Part shown: positions 12,214 through 22,609 of the stretch, piece by piece
Numbering within the stretch: the first letter of the stretch is position 1
Layout: the number at the start of each line of letters is the position of its first letter
Assembly (NCBI GenBank): GCA_024509875.1
Contig: JAMPIV010012267.1
Location: forward strand, 1-64,000
DNA length: 64,000 bases
Origin: Oreohelix idahoensis
Lineage: Eukaryota > Mollusca > Gastropoda > Stylommatophora > Oreohelicidae
Direction of reading: 5' to 3'
Notes under the pieces: model-generated
Told to the model about the DNA's origin: nothing
The model's database searches: none
Seen by the model: the letters and a program-made list of their open reading frames with translations, nothing else
Position numbers and translations under genes: made by a program

Positions 12214-13420
12214 TCAAACAGTCTTCACCGACGCTCCTGAGGGGCCGGGAATAAATTCAATCAGAAATGAAGAATGGCTGGTAATAATAATGACCATCTC
12301 AATAATCTCTAATTTTCCATCTTGACTAGCGACAAGGAATACGAGAGGTGAAAGATCCGTATTTGGACCACAAATGTCCCTTCCATCATAGATAACAACT
12401 GGAAATTTTTTATTACTCAATATCAAAGCTAGACATTCTTGTCACTTGTTGAATATGGTTTCCGCTTTGTTCAACATGCTGCTTGCATAAGCGACTGGGT
12501 ACAATTCCACCATCTTGTGAGGCAGTAAACCTTTTGCCCAGGCCCACATTGCTTGCGTCACTTTTATCACGATAAACTTCTAGATTCAAGTCAGGCAATT
12601 GCAATACTGGCCTGCTTGTGAGATTTTCATTTAACTCTGGTAAGCCAACCACACCTGTGCTGACCAATTTAATTGTATCAGTTGAACCCTTGCGAGTTAA
12701 ATCCGTCCAGAGGAGTCACATATAGAGTTAAAATGTTAAAGTACTTATTGGTAGAACCCACACAACGACACAAAGATATCGCACATCCTTCTTTGTTTGT
12801 GGTCTAGGTGCTCTTTTCAATTTTTCCAGATTCTTGCGTATCAGGGGACATGCTACCCTATGTACAGTATGACCCAAAGAATTTCTAACTCTATACAACC
12901 CATACAACATTTAGTTTTGGTCTAACGGTCACGTTTAGTCTCTCTTAGTCCTATCAAACAGCAAATTCAAAGAGATAACGTGTTCCTCAAATGTTTCCGT
13001 AGCCATGATGATATCATCCATAAAATTCGAAATACATGGATTTTACAGGGATCCAACAATTTTTCGCATCATCCAAGAAAACACACTCGGGGCATTTGTC
13101 CACCCAAACGAGTAACAAGGTTGAACTCAAAATGACCATCCGAGGATCTAAAAGGCTCAATAAGGTCGAACTCAGGCTTTACTGAAAATTGGTAATAATC
13201 CTATGCTAATATCCACCTTAGAAAAAAAAGTTTTGCCCTATTCCCCTGCAAAATAGTTTGAGTAGTAATCAGTAATGGATTCCACCTGACCTTCTGTGAC
13301 GAGCATTCATTATCCTGTAATCTATTGCACAATCTATGTCTCCCGAGTGTTTCCGCAACAAAAACCACACAGGAAACAATAAGGAGAACTCACTGTGGAG
13401 AATAATCCCTTCATGTACAA
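12214..13420 (-). pseudogene. E2 reverse transcriptase and RNase H remnant
   Basis: Read from 13420 downward, broken frames give a GDIDCAIDYRIMNA block (RT motif before the first catalytic region), a GYYQFSVKPEFD block near 13190, HFEFNLV and a weak NAP-like segment near 13100, then MDDII at about 13016 (the YMDD-type catalytic box). The RNase H start, SRPVLQLPDLNLEVYRDKSD, lies at 12667-12560, and a C-terminal piece (FPVVIYD ... LVFLVASQDGK) ends at 12214. Frameshifts and stops are frequent. It lies downstream of the integrase on the same strand, which is the reverse of the usual Ty3/Gypsy order and fits the Gmr1-like clade. Confidence 0.75.
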
Positions 13421-14840
13421 ATAATCTAACTCTCTTTCAAAGCTTTTTTCCTTAGCAAAAGGGAATAGAATAGAGCCCTAAACAGATGGGTGCTGGGGTC
13501 TAGTATTTCATATCCTATTCCAACAAATTTGTGTGCCCCGGTTTAACCGATTAACACATGCCTGTATGTTTCACAAGGACCCGTTGATACTCTCCCTCTG
13601 TCCATTTGTCAGGTTGATTCTGAATCTACCTGTGAACAACTTTCACTGGTTTTTCAGTGGACATTCAAATGAGGTGAGAGGGTCATTTTTCATTTCGGTA
13701 GCGATAGACAAGGCCATTAGGTGTGTTCCTTCCTGGAATTTGTCTTTCAGAATTTCTTCAAACGGATCACATGATAAGACTTTTTCCTTCCCTTTTTGTC
13801 TATCTTATAATTTGTTCTGGATACCTTTAATAAAACTGTATATGGACCTTGTCCAACCGATCTGAAGTTTATTGTTGCGGCCGGCAATAGAAACAGCAAC
13901 CTTCTCCCCTACTGCAAGCTCCCTATCCTCCGCTTTCTTATTATAATAAGCAGGATGCTTTTTTCCTGCTTGTCCTCAAATTATCATTTGCCAGTTTCCA
14001 ACAAGTTTTTAAACGAGCGTCAGTTTCTTTCACATATTTGAATAGGATGAGGTAACGTCTCCTCTGCCTTCTCATCTGATCCCCAAGTCCTTAACAAGCT
14101 TCTAATGGACCTTTATTATTGGCCTCTCCAACTAACAGGGTTGCGGGCGCCATCCCGTTGAATTATGTTGGAACTATTCCCGTACGGCAAACAACGCGGA
14201 GCGGCAAGTATGGGATCCCACGTATCATGTTACTCATGTGCCAGCTTTCTCAGTAGAAATGACAGTACCATTGAACCTCTCAACCTGGCCGTATCCCTTG
14301 CGGTGATACGGACTACAATGAAAGTGCTTGGCTTGAAACAACCTAAAAACCTCATCTGTAGTCTTTCCCCTTGAACTGTGAGCCGTTATCAGTCAAGATT
14401 TGCAGCGGTCCCCACATAGAACAAGTGATTCGAACTACCAGAGTAGGATAGTACAACTGTGTCCTCACTCCTGGTCCCGAGTGAGAGGTCCCACAATATC
14501 CACTGCAAACTCTCTCAAAAGGGGTTCCCACTGTGGACATTTCCCCTAGAGTTGCTGGAGCAGTCCAATGCTTTGGACCTTCTGTCTGGAATTATGGACA
14601 GGATTTTACATATCTCTTTATATTTTTCGTTATCCCTGGCCAGAAATAATGACAAGCTATACGCTGTCCTGTTGCGCTAATTCCCATGTGACCACTGAAG
14701 GGTATATGTATAACCTAACTACATCACCTTTTCCCCAAATGAACTGGGAAGGACCAGCTGTCCGTTACCAGCTGAACCAGTGCCGGCCTTCTTATATAAC
14801 ATTTTATTCTTCATATAAAATTCTCCTTTATTAGGAGGAG
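13421..14840 (-). pseudogene. E2 integrase remnant
   Basis: From 14760 downward the zinc-binding region (SGHMGISATGQR, then YFWPGITKNIKRYVKSCP) is readable, followed by part of the catalytic core with ILTDNGSQFKGK (14352-14410), which carries the second catalytic Asp. Further down, a GQGPYTVL-like block near 13850 marks the GPY/F module. The first Asp and the Glu could not be placed reliably because of indels. The gene sits between the protease (14840-15290) and RT (below 13420). Confidence 0.75.
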
Positions 14841-15290
14841 TATGGCTCTTTGGGAGTTTCTTATATACGGCTTCAGTGACCTATCTTCAGCCTGTGCCTT
14901 CCTCATCTCCTCTGGATGAGTATTTATAAGTTCCTCTTCTTCCTTTCTGGATTGTGACCGGGTCTGGACTGCTGCCAAGACCACAGGTCTCTTGGGATTC
15001 CCCAAGTAGACATAACGGACACCCATTATCAGAGGGTAAGATGGGTGCGTCGATCACTGCTGCTCTGATTTCTCCTTCCACATAGCGAGTTTTCACCGTT
15101 ATCCTTGCGATGGGAAGTGTCATGAGTGGCATGTCCTTGGTCGCCCCCTTGTATCTCCACCGTTTCTGTGGTATACTGATCTGGGTTCACCAAGTGCGAG
15201 CTCACGACAGAATCAAAATCTAAAAACCGGTATCATAGAGGCACTTGATGGTGACATCATTGCATACAACATCCTCACAAACTGGGGGGT
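14841..15290 (-). pseudogene. E2 protease and linker remnant
   Basis: A CLYDTGF segment near 15225 has the Asp-Thr-Gly signature of retroelement aspartic proteases. It is followed by a readable stretch with TLPIARITVKTRYVEGEIRA (15130-15066) and then a polar linker containing AEDRSLKPYIRNSQ just before the integrase zinc region. Two frames are used, so at least one frameshift is present. Confidence 0.65.
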
Positions 15291-15339
15291 GATAAGGTTC
15301 CTGCTGTGAAGCAGGTTTGTCTTTTACTTCCTTGTTCCC

Positions 15340-16418
15340 CATTTTCATAGCAGCAAATCCACCAGGTTTACTTTTACAAAATTTAATGTCATGTCCATCC
15401 CTCTTACAATATCTACAATATAATTTACCTTGATGAAAAGGTTTTCTTTCATTATTCTTTCTGTCATTGAAATGTGAGGTTTTATTTTTATAATCATTTC
15501 AAGGCCTATCAAAGTATTGCTTACCCTCTATTGTCAAATTTATTATAGGTTTTTGAGGAGGCTTATAATGATCTACTGGTTTTCTTTTTGGCGCCCAGCT
15601 ATCTCTGCCTGGGCTGCCTGATACCTCTCAAGCGACATTAATTATCTCACCCAGCCTCTCCGCGCCCTGTTCCATGAGAAAACTTTTTCATGTCTGAGCC
15701 ATGGACTCTCTCATTCTGTTCTATGAGTATCATCTCTTTGAGATCTTGGGTTTTCCCCAAAGTAGCCCATTTCTCCATATACGTTTCTAACCGGGCGGAG
15801 AACTGGTGATAGGTCTCACCCGACAGTAGCCTGGCATTCCTAAATTTCTTTCTATAAAACACTCCGTTCTTTTCGTATCTTAACAAAAGAGCCTGCTTCA
15901 ACATGTCATAGTTGTCTTGGTCATCCCTGCTCATTTTGGAAAAAACTTCATAAGCTGTTCCCCGAAGACATTGAGACAACTTTACACATCATCTTTCTCT
16001 TTCTAACCCATAAGTAGTGGCTAATACTTCATATCTGCTAAAATATGACTCAATGACATCATCCTTTTCTACAAAATATTCTAGATGGAACCCCATGGCT
16101 GCGTTGGAGGCCCCCTGACTAGCAGTAGCATCAGAGGTAGAGGGGCTGTGACCATTGTCCGGAGCAAGGCCTTGCAACTCTAACTCGCTTAGTCGCAACT
16201 CATGCTCCCTCTGTAATCTTTTCGCTTGTGCTTCTGCTTCCTTCTCGGCAGTCAATCTCTTTTCTTCTGCTTCCCTTTGCAGTCGTTTTTTCTTCTGCTT
16301 CCCTTTGCAGTCGTTTTTCTTCTGCCTCCAATTTTTCTCTCTCCTCAAATTGGAGCCTCTTGATCTCAGTATGGCCTCTCTATCAGCCGTCTAATTTTTC
16401 TTAATCTCCCTAGCCTCA
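15340..16418 (-). pseudogene. E2 Gag body with CCHC knuckle, right unit
   Basis: Reading downward from 16418: a charged coiled coil with repeated LQREAEEKRL-type heptads (to about 16190), a short Ser/Thr-rich linker, then capsid segments GFHLEYFVEKDDVIESYF and YDMLKQALLLRYEKNGVFYR ... ETYHQFSARLETYMEKW, which look like the SCAN-like C-terminal capsid region of Ty3/Gypsy Gag. Near 15376-15417 CRYCKRDGHDIKFC is a canonical CX2CX4HX4C zinc knuckle. There are at least two frameshifts (around 15985 and 15640). The first part of gag lies at 22435-22558 because E4 is inserted in between. Confidence 0.8.
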
Positions 16419-16461
16419 CCTTGAAAAAGATGAAGATGAGAAGTTTGATGGCAGCTCTTCT
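16419..16461. other. Junction sequence between E2 gag and E4 LTR
   Basis: These bases (GAAGATGAGAAGTTTG region) match neither the left-unit gag nor the LTR. They mark a secondary rearrangement, because the left unit shows a clean LTR/gag junction at 1030/1031 instead. Confidence 0.5.
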
Positions 16462-17601
16462 ACCGTTTTTGAATCATTTATTATTGTCACAGCACCAATA
16501 CGAATGATACTACTCATATAGGCTTGACACAGGGACAAGGCGGATATAAAACCAGTTCCCACAATCAATGGCAAGTACATAAGTCCAATAAATATATGAT
16601 TAACAATTGTAATGTAGACTCCAATATTCTCTCAGTCTCCAACTAGCAGAAAAACCCCGTATTCACCACGGTAAATAGTGTATAAACACCAACAGTTTCT
16701 TTCAGACACATCAAAGTCATTCTTCTAACGCTGACCTCCCAAACATGGCGGGTGACGAAATTAGCATATTCCCTCCCTCAAATCGGACGAATCGAAGATA
16801 GGCTGTCCTTTCGAAGATAACTTATACAACTCCCCTGAACATCAGGCGAGTTTTCATTTTCAAAGTTATTGTATCAATAACTAATAACCCACTGTTCATC
16901 CACTCCAGAATTAGTTATATATATAGGCCTCTATCAAACAGTAAGCAGTGAGAGATTCCTCTTCTGTAGACATAAGTGGTCTAATTCAAAAAATACCGCT
17001 ATCATCGCGGTTGTAGAATACTAGCTATACTCATTGGGTCTCTGTGTGTAAATCAAGAAAACCAGTCTTAGATGGCTCCAAACGAGCGTAACAAGAGGAA
17101 TACTCCTGCCTTCCAACCATTTGGAGCTCTTGTCACTGTTACTCAAAATATACCCTTACAAAGGAAGTGTGAAAGTTTTCTTATTTTAACCTTGAAACGA
17201 ATTCCTAACCTACTTAGAATCAACGTCGTCTTTTTGAACGAACAGCAATAACACAGGGTCTCTTATACAGATGGAAGAGATCCATCCCCAAAAGGCAATG
17301 CAGAGTATAATCAGACATTCCGTTCAGACAGACCCAGAACAAAAACACTGCCTCCCCCGGAAATCTTCCAACTCTAGTTTGGACATGCGCAGTTCGCATC
17401 CCCTCTGACCTATCCAGATCAGACTGGTATCCTTTAAAAGAGGAGTAACAACCTAATTACTTTACCTCAAAGCAAAAGAATAGTATGCGCCCTTAGATAT
17501 GGGTTTCCAATGAACAAAAATAACTAACCCCAAAAATCATATTCAAATCTAACAAGCATACAGACAGACTACATATCAGTTATGAAAAACTGCACTAAAC
17601 A
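16462..17601 (-). mobile_element. 3' LTR of E4, truncated
   Basis: The segment matches the inner and outer parts of the LTR at 20986-22429 but lacks roughly the 300 bases nearest 20986. On the minus strand it begins TGTTTAGTGCAG at 17601, matching TGTTACGTGCAG of the other copy, directly after a purine-rich tract. Together with 20986-22429 it brackets a 3.4-kb internal region, so this is read as an LTR pair. Confidence 0.7.
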
Positions 17602-17635
17602 GTCTTACTCACACCTCCCGGGAAAAAAAATAAAA
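17602..17635 (-). promoter_or_regulatory. Polypurine tract region of E4
   Basis: On the minus strand a T-run is followed by CCCGGGAGGTGTGAGTAAGA and then the LTR. E1 has a T-run, CCCGAGGGGTGTGGTAATC and then its LTR at 49967. The resemblance supports both LTR boundaries and suggests the two families are related. Confidence 0.55.
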
Positions 17636-18229
17636 CTTTTTTAAAAGAAAATACATCTAGAAGCAACATACAATAGGCTCACACGCATGAAAATAATGCG
17701 CAGATGAAAGTAACAAAAACAAATATCACGCCACATGTGAGTCTATGTCGACTCATAGAGCGAACCGGTGAGAATATATCCATAATCTTATATCCAGAGA
17801 AAACAATTCCTAACATAAAGTTTTCCGGGAGTGTCACCAACGTATTCTATAATGTTTGTGCAATGACACAATGCAACAAAAAATTTCATCCATTAAATTC
17901 ATGATTAGGTATACTTAAGTTCATGATTAACAAAGAAGAAAAATCATCAAAGAATAGCGTTGAATATACATCAATGAACCACTAAGTAGTGATACAATCA
18001 CTATATTACAAATTACAAAATGTGTACATATATTTGATACAGAAAAAAGAACTGTTGTAAAAGTTAGACACATTAAGCATGTCCAAGATTTAACAGTTAT
18101 GTGGAATCATATTGAGAGCTACCATCACCAATGAGATCTAATCAAAATTCGTATCTCTGTTTGAGCCCATTGCTCTTATTTGAACTCCAGTTAACATAGT
18201 TATGAATGTTATTTTTCCTTCTGAACAAA
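17636..18229. other. E4 3' internal sequence, no recognised gene
   Basis: A plus-strand open frame at 17704-17904 (66 codons) resembles nothing I know. The stretch lies between the E4 gag remnant and the polypurine tract and no RT or integrase motif was found in it. Confidence 0.4.
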
Positions 18230-20030
18230 ATATCTATTTGATGGTTTTTTGTTGTCCTGAGAAACAATCATTTACCAATGTTGTAATAACCTTTATGAAA
18301 GTGCTTAAAGTTACTAGGACCAAAAAGGTTGAGGTACAATGACATATTGCCTCCAGGTCTTGAAGAAGAACTATTATCATAATGGACCTCGTTTGGTAAT
18401 GTCCACAAATCACGATAACCTCTCTTAGCAAAATTGCTTTTATTTTTGTTTCTGATGTCACTGTGCTTAAGTAGGTACAATCGTACTGTCCTGAGCTGAG
18501 TACGATGGGTTACTAACAGTTTGTTTTCCTTTTACCAACTTATCAGGAATCTGAAAATTCGATGCACGGTTTCCCCTGTGGAATCTTATCAGGACACTTA
18601 TCAAAGTCCTCACCGTAGATCTAAACTTGATTTACCTTTGATGGCCCTCAACGCCAACTCCCATATTAGAAAAAGGCAGTATCGTTATTCCCGTTAAGAA
18701 ACCAAATTTCCCACGACTAAGATTTGATTTCACATATTTCCTTAGTGTTACTATAGCAATCGAGTGTCAGTCTGCTGGCTCTTTGCATTCGTAACAGTTG
18801 ACCCCTCATGGTTTAATGTTTCACAGTCTATCCACCTTATAGATAGATAACTGTTATTGTAACAAAAACAATTTTCTATCTATAACAGTCAACTCTCTTA
18901 CCGAAGTTTTTGTATACTTCCACGCTCAGCCATAGCTTTATCTCTAGAGTAACATGCCTTTGTAATTATTAATTTCGTTTGTTTTAAATTTTTTCTGTCA
19001 AAATCCCAACCTGCTGTCTTGATAACGGAGAAAGTAAGAGTCTTCGTCCTTAGCCATATACCATCTTTTAAGAGTCTCTTTATTCTCAACTTTGTTCATC
19101 TGAGACCGTATTTTTCTAAAGACCTGTAGCCATCTCCTGAACAAGTACAAGTTGAGGTGCTTGTCAATAGAACAACTATGAATGAGTCTGTCCATCAGTT
19201 TTATCAACCTCTTTTCTGGATAATACCACCTTCTTTTTCCTTCTAGTTCGGCGGCTTAGAATCACATTCTGACTCGATAGATTAAGTGAGTGTATCATTA
19301 TATACCTTCTTGTGTATTCTCAGTCCCTCCACTTTTACATTTCTCATTAGTTCATTTTTTTTTACTTGTTCAAGCTCACTAATAAGAGACTGTTTCTATT
19401 ACAAAAGATGATTGCTTTTCATTAAGCTCACTTCAACTATCAAACTCTTTATTTTCTCCTTTTCCAGTTTGAGTTTGTCTCAATTAATATTCTCACTAGG
19501 AAGAGCTAATGTTTCTTATAATTTCTTCCAGGAGTAGTTTCCAATCAAGCGTGAAAGAGTTTAACCTTATTTACCTGATTACCAAAACATCTACTTTTAA
19601 TGAGGTCACTTCATTCTCTAACTCTTTCCTTCTGACTAAGAGAAGAGTTCATAGACTTTTCTTATTATCTTCTATCAACATCATAATTTTAATCCTTTAA
19701 TATATTGTATTTTCAGAATTTCCTCTCGCAGAATGTGAAACTTATTCAGTAAGTGCTTTCTTATCACTTTGAAGCACATTTATTGTTTCCTTTAATGCAA
19801 TTCAACTCCAAGAAGCTAAGAGTTTTAACTTCATGTTCCATCTTCGCTTTTTCCATTCTCTCATTCATGTACACTTTGCTGCATGTTCAGCTTTCTATTG
19901 TCTAATTTTTTCAAACCTCATCTTTCAGTTTATCAATGTCCAATTTTTGTGCTTTATCATATTGCACTTGGTAGCATTACTCCTCAAACTTATCACCACG
20001 TCTTGCCCAGGGATTTCCCTTGCTCAATAA
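18230..20030 (-). pseudogene. E4 Gag remnant (gag-only internal region)
   Basis: Read downward from 20030, the minus strand gives a long broken charged coiled coil (to about 19260), then a capsid-like block DRLIHSCSIDKHLNLYLFRR (19190-19120) followed by DEDSYFLRYQDSR (about 19040), then NCYECKEP near 18790 (the CX2C half of a zinc knuckle; the His/Cys half is lost). A later segment HYDNSSSSRPGGN (about 18390) is Ser/Gly/Asn-rich like a Gag C-terminus. No protease, integrase or RT motif was found anywhere between the two LTRs, so this element would depend on another for its enzymes. Frames are heavily broken. Confidence 0.5.
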
Positions 20031-20959
20031 AGTAATATAAAGTCGACATAACTGTCTAACAATTATGTTTTTTGGACTAATAATCACTGAATATAACAAA
20101 TTAATTTATTTCAACCCCCAAACAGGAGCAAGTTTTTAACAATAACTTGTATAAATCAGCTCCCTTAATTTTAAGGTCTTATGAAAGACAAGACTATTGT
20201 AAGAAACTTGTATGGTTTATACTATGATAACAATACTCATCAGACATTTATATCATAAATTCAATCAAAAAGTCAATAGTGTATGTCTATAGTATGTGTA
20301 CCAATAGCAAACAAAACAAATTAAAAAAAAACACTAAGACGAAGACACATATTTCAAAACAATACGATAAAACATTCGCAGAAGTCAAGGTAAAAAACTA
20401 AAACTGAAGGAAATCTCTACAAAGGATGTGACGATAACTTGCGAAAATTGTAAACAAAAACAATTGACGTCAAAGTGTATAAACCATAAAGTGATTTAGT
20501 CACACACACCCAACCTCCCACAAAACATATACACAAAATATTACATGTAACACTTAAACATAAATATATATATTTCATATAATGTAATGTACTGCAATGT
20601 GCTGCACAGAAGGCTCAGATGTTATTCTAATACAATAGCACTGCCAATTTAATAAATAATTACTTCTAAATTAAACTATTACAAAGTTCAATATAGAGCA
20701 GTACAGGAAGCTCCACCGATGAAAAAATATACTACTGATTCTGCTACAGGAACTGTGGCGATGGTAAATCGGATTTTTGTTCTTCAAAACAGTAATGACA
20801 ACGTTCATGACTCATGGCCATCTAAAGAGCAGTTTTGACCATCAACGCCGGGTACTTTCCATTCTGCACAATAAAGTCTGCATAGAAAATCAGAGTCCCA
20901 CAGGCAACGCCGGGTACTTTGCAATTTGACGAAGGTAACGTCTGTGTAGAGTCTCACCT
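20031..20959. other. E4 5' leader, no recognised gene
   Basis: No convincing open frame was seen. By position this is the untranslated leader between the E4 primer-binding site and its gag. A short block, CAACGCCGGGTACTTT, occurs twice (about 20843 and 20903), a small direct repeat. Confidence 0.4.
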
Positions 20960-20985
20960 CGTAAACCCACGTATTTGATCACCAC
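20960..20985 (-). promoter_or_regulatory. Candidate primer-binding site of E4
   Basis: On the minus strand the LTR ends TTGGTTACA and is followed by GTGGTGATCAAATACGTGGG. E1 has the same junction form: LTR end CTCTACA, then GTGGTGAACCAGATTCCTGG. TGG one base after the LTR is what a tRNA CCA end would pair with. The tRNA species could not be named. Confidence 0.45.
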
Positions 20986-22429
20986 TGTAACCAATAAGGA
21001 TGTGGATATATGTTCAACTTATGCAGTAAGGCTGATATATATATATATACTGCTATGGTGGTAGTGGCTGGTGATGTATCGTGCTGTAATATGACTGATC
21101 GCGAATGTGTGACATGGTAGTTCGTCAAGGTGGACATCTATGTATCAGTGCAGACTGGTATCACAACACGTAACGTACAAGAGTGTGTGTGGCATTCATT
21201 ACTTTGAAAGATGTAGATGTGAAGTTGATGGAAGCATATGTTGTACGTGTTACAAGTATGGAGTCAAAATATAGGTGAACAGCTGTGTACGTTTTGATCA
21301 TTTATTATGGTCACAGCAACAAGACGAAGACGACTCTATGTAGGCATGACACAGGGACATGGCGGATATGAAAACAGTTCACAACAATGGCATGTACATA
21401 AGTTCCAATAATTATATGATTATCAAAGTGTTGTAGACTCCAATATATCTCTCAGTCTACAACTAGCAGAAAAACCCCGTATTACACAACGGGTAAATAC
21501 TGTATAAACATCCAACAGTTTCTTTCTGACTCATCAAAGTCATTCTTCTTACGTCGATCTCCCAAACATGGCGGGCGACGAAATTAGTATAGTCCATCCC
21601 TCTAATCGGACGTATCGAAGATAGGCTGTCCTTTCGAAGAAAGGCTTATACAACTCCCTTGTACATCAGGCGAGTTTTCATTTTCAAAGTTATGGTAGCA
21701 ATAACTAATAACCCATCTGTTCTTCCACTCCAGATAGTTATATATATTAGGCCTCTATCAAACAGTAAACACTGTGGATTCCTCTTCTGTAGACATAAGT
21801 GTCTAAGGTCAAAATATACCGCTAATCTTGCGGGTTGTAGAATACTAGCTATACTCATGGGTCTCTGTGTGTAAATCTAGAAAAACAGTCTTAGATGGCT
21901 CCAACGAGCGTAACAAGAAGAATACTCTGCCTTCCAACCATTTGTGAGCTCTTGTCACTGGTTGACTCAAAAATATGATCCTTACAAAGGAAGTGTGAAA
22001 GTTTCGTTATTTTACCTTGATACGAATTCCTAACACAACTTAGAAGCAACTGTCGTCTTCCTGATGAACAGAAATAACACAGGGGACTCTGAATACAGTG
22101 GAAGAGTTTCCATCCCCAAAAGGCAATGCAGAGAAATAATCAGACATTCCGTCTGTCAGACCCAGAACAAAAACACGGCCTCCCGCCGGAAATCTTCTTC
22201 AAACTCTAGTTTGGATATGCGCAGTTCGCATCCCCTCTGACCTATCCAGTCAGCTGGTATCCTTTAAAAGAGGAGTAACTACATATTTACTTTACTTCAA
22301 AGCAAAAGATGAGTATTCGCCCTTAGATATGTTTCCAATGAAAAATACATTAGACCCAAAAATCTTATTCAAAATATAACAAGCATACAGGCAGACTACA
22401 TTATCAGTTATGAAAAACTGCACGTAACA
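20986..22429 (-). mobile_element. 5' LTR of E4
   Basis: A 1444-bp segment with TGTAACC at one end and GTAACA at the other (TG..CA). It matches 1031-2651 and 16462-17601. On its outer side it is followed by CCTAT (22430-22434), and the left-unit solo copy is preceded by CCTAT, consistent with a 5-bp target duplication in E2 gag. Confidence 0.75.
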
Positions 22430-22434
22430 CCTAT
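22430..22434. repeat. Target-site duplication CCTAT
   Basis: CCTAT directly abuts the LTR end here; the partner CCTAT is at 1026-1030 next to the same LTR's other end in the left unit. The gag reading frame on both sides is in phase if the LTR and one CCTAT are disregarded. Confidence 0.65.
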
Positions 22435-22558
22435 GTTCTTCCCTAGCAATAAATTTTTCCCATTCTGAGATGACATAGTCAATCAAGACTTGACCCTCCA
22501 TATTCATTTCCCTGGCAGTCTGCACAGCCGCAGAGCGAAACTTGGCCAAATCTGCCAT
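22435..22558 (-). pseudogene. E2 Gag N-terminus, right unit
   Basis: The minus strand is open from an ATG at 22558 and encodes MADLAKFRSAAVQTAREMN, continuing with a GQVLIDYVISEW block. It has the same layout as the Gag starts of E1, E5 and E7: a short helical module ending in a hydrophobic L-x-x-Y/W motif followed by a charged coiled coil. It is cut by the E4 LTR at 22430; the rest of gag resumes at 16418. Function in particle assembly is inferred from position only. Confidence 0.7.
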
Positions 22559-22609
22559 CTGATAAATACAAAAAATTCCAATTCCCCGGACAAGCACCAA
22601 CCAATATAT
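22559..22609 (-). promoter_or_regulatory. Short leader and possible primer-binding site of E2
   Basis: On the minus strand TTGGTTGGTGCTTGTCCGGG lies between the E2 LTR and the gag ATG. It contains TGG near the LTR end as a primer-binding site would, but it differs from the GTGGTGA form in E1 and E4 and the exact LTR end is not certain. Confidence 0.3.
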
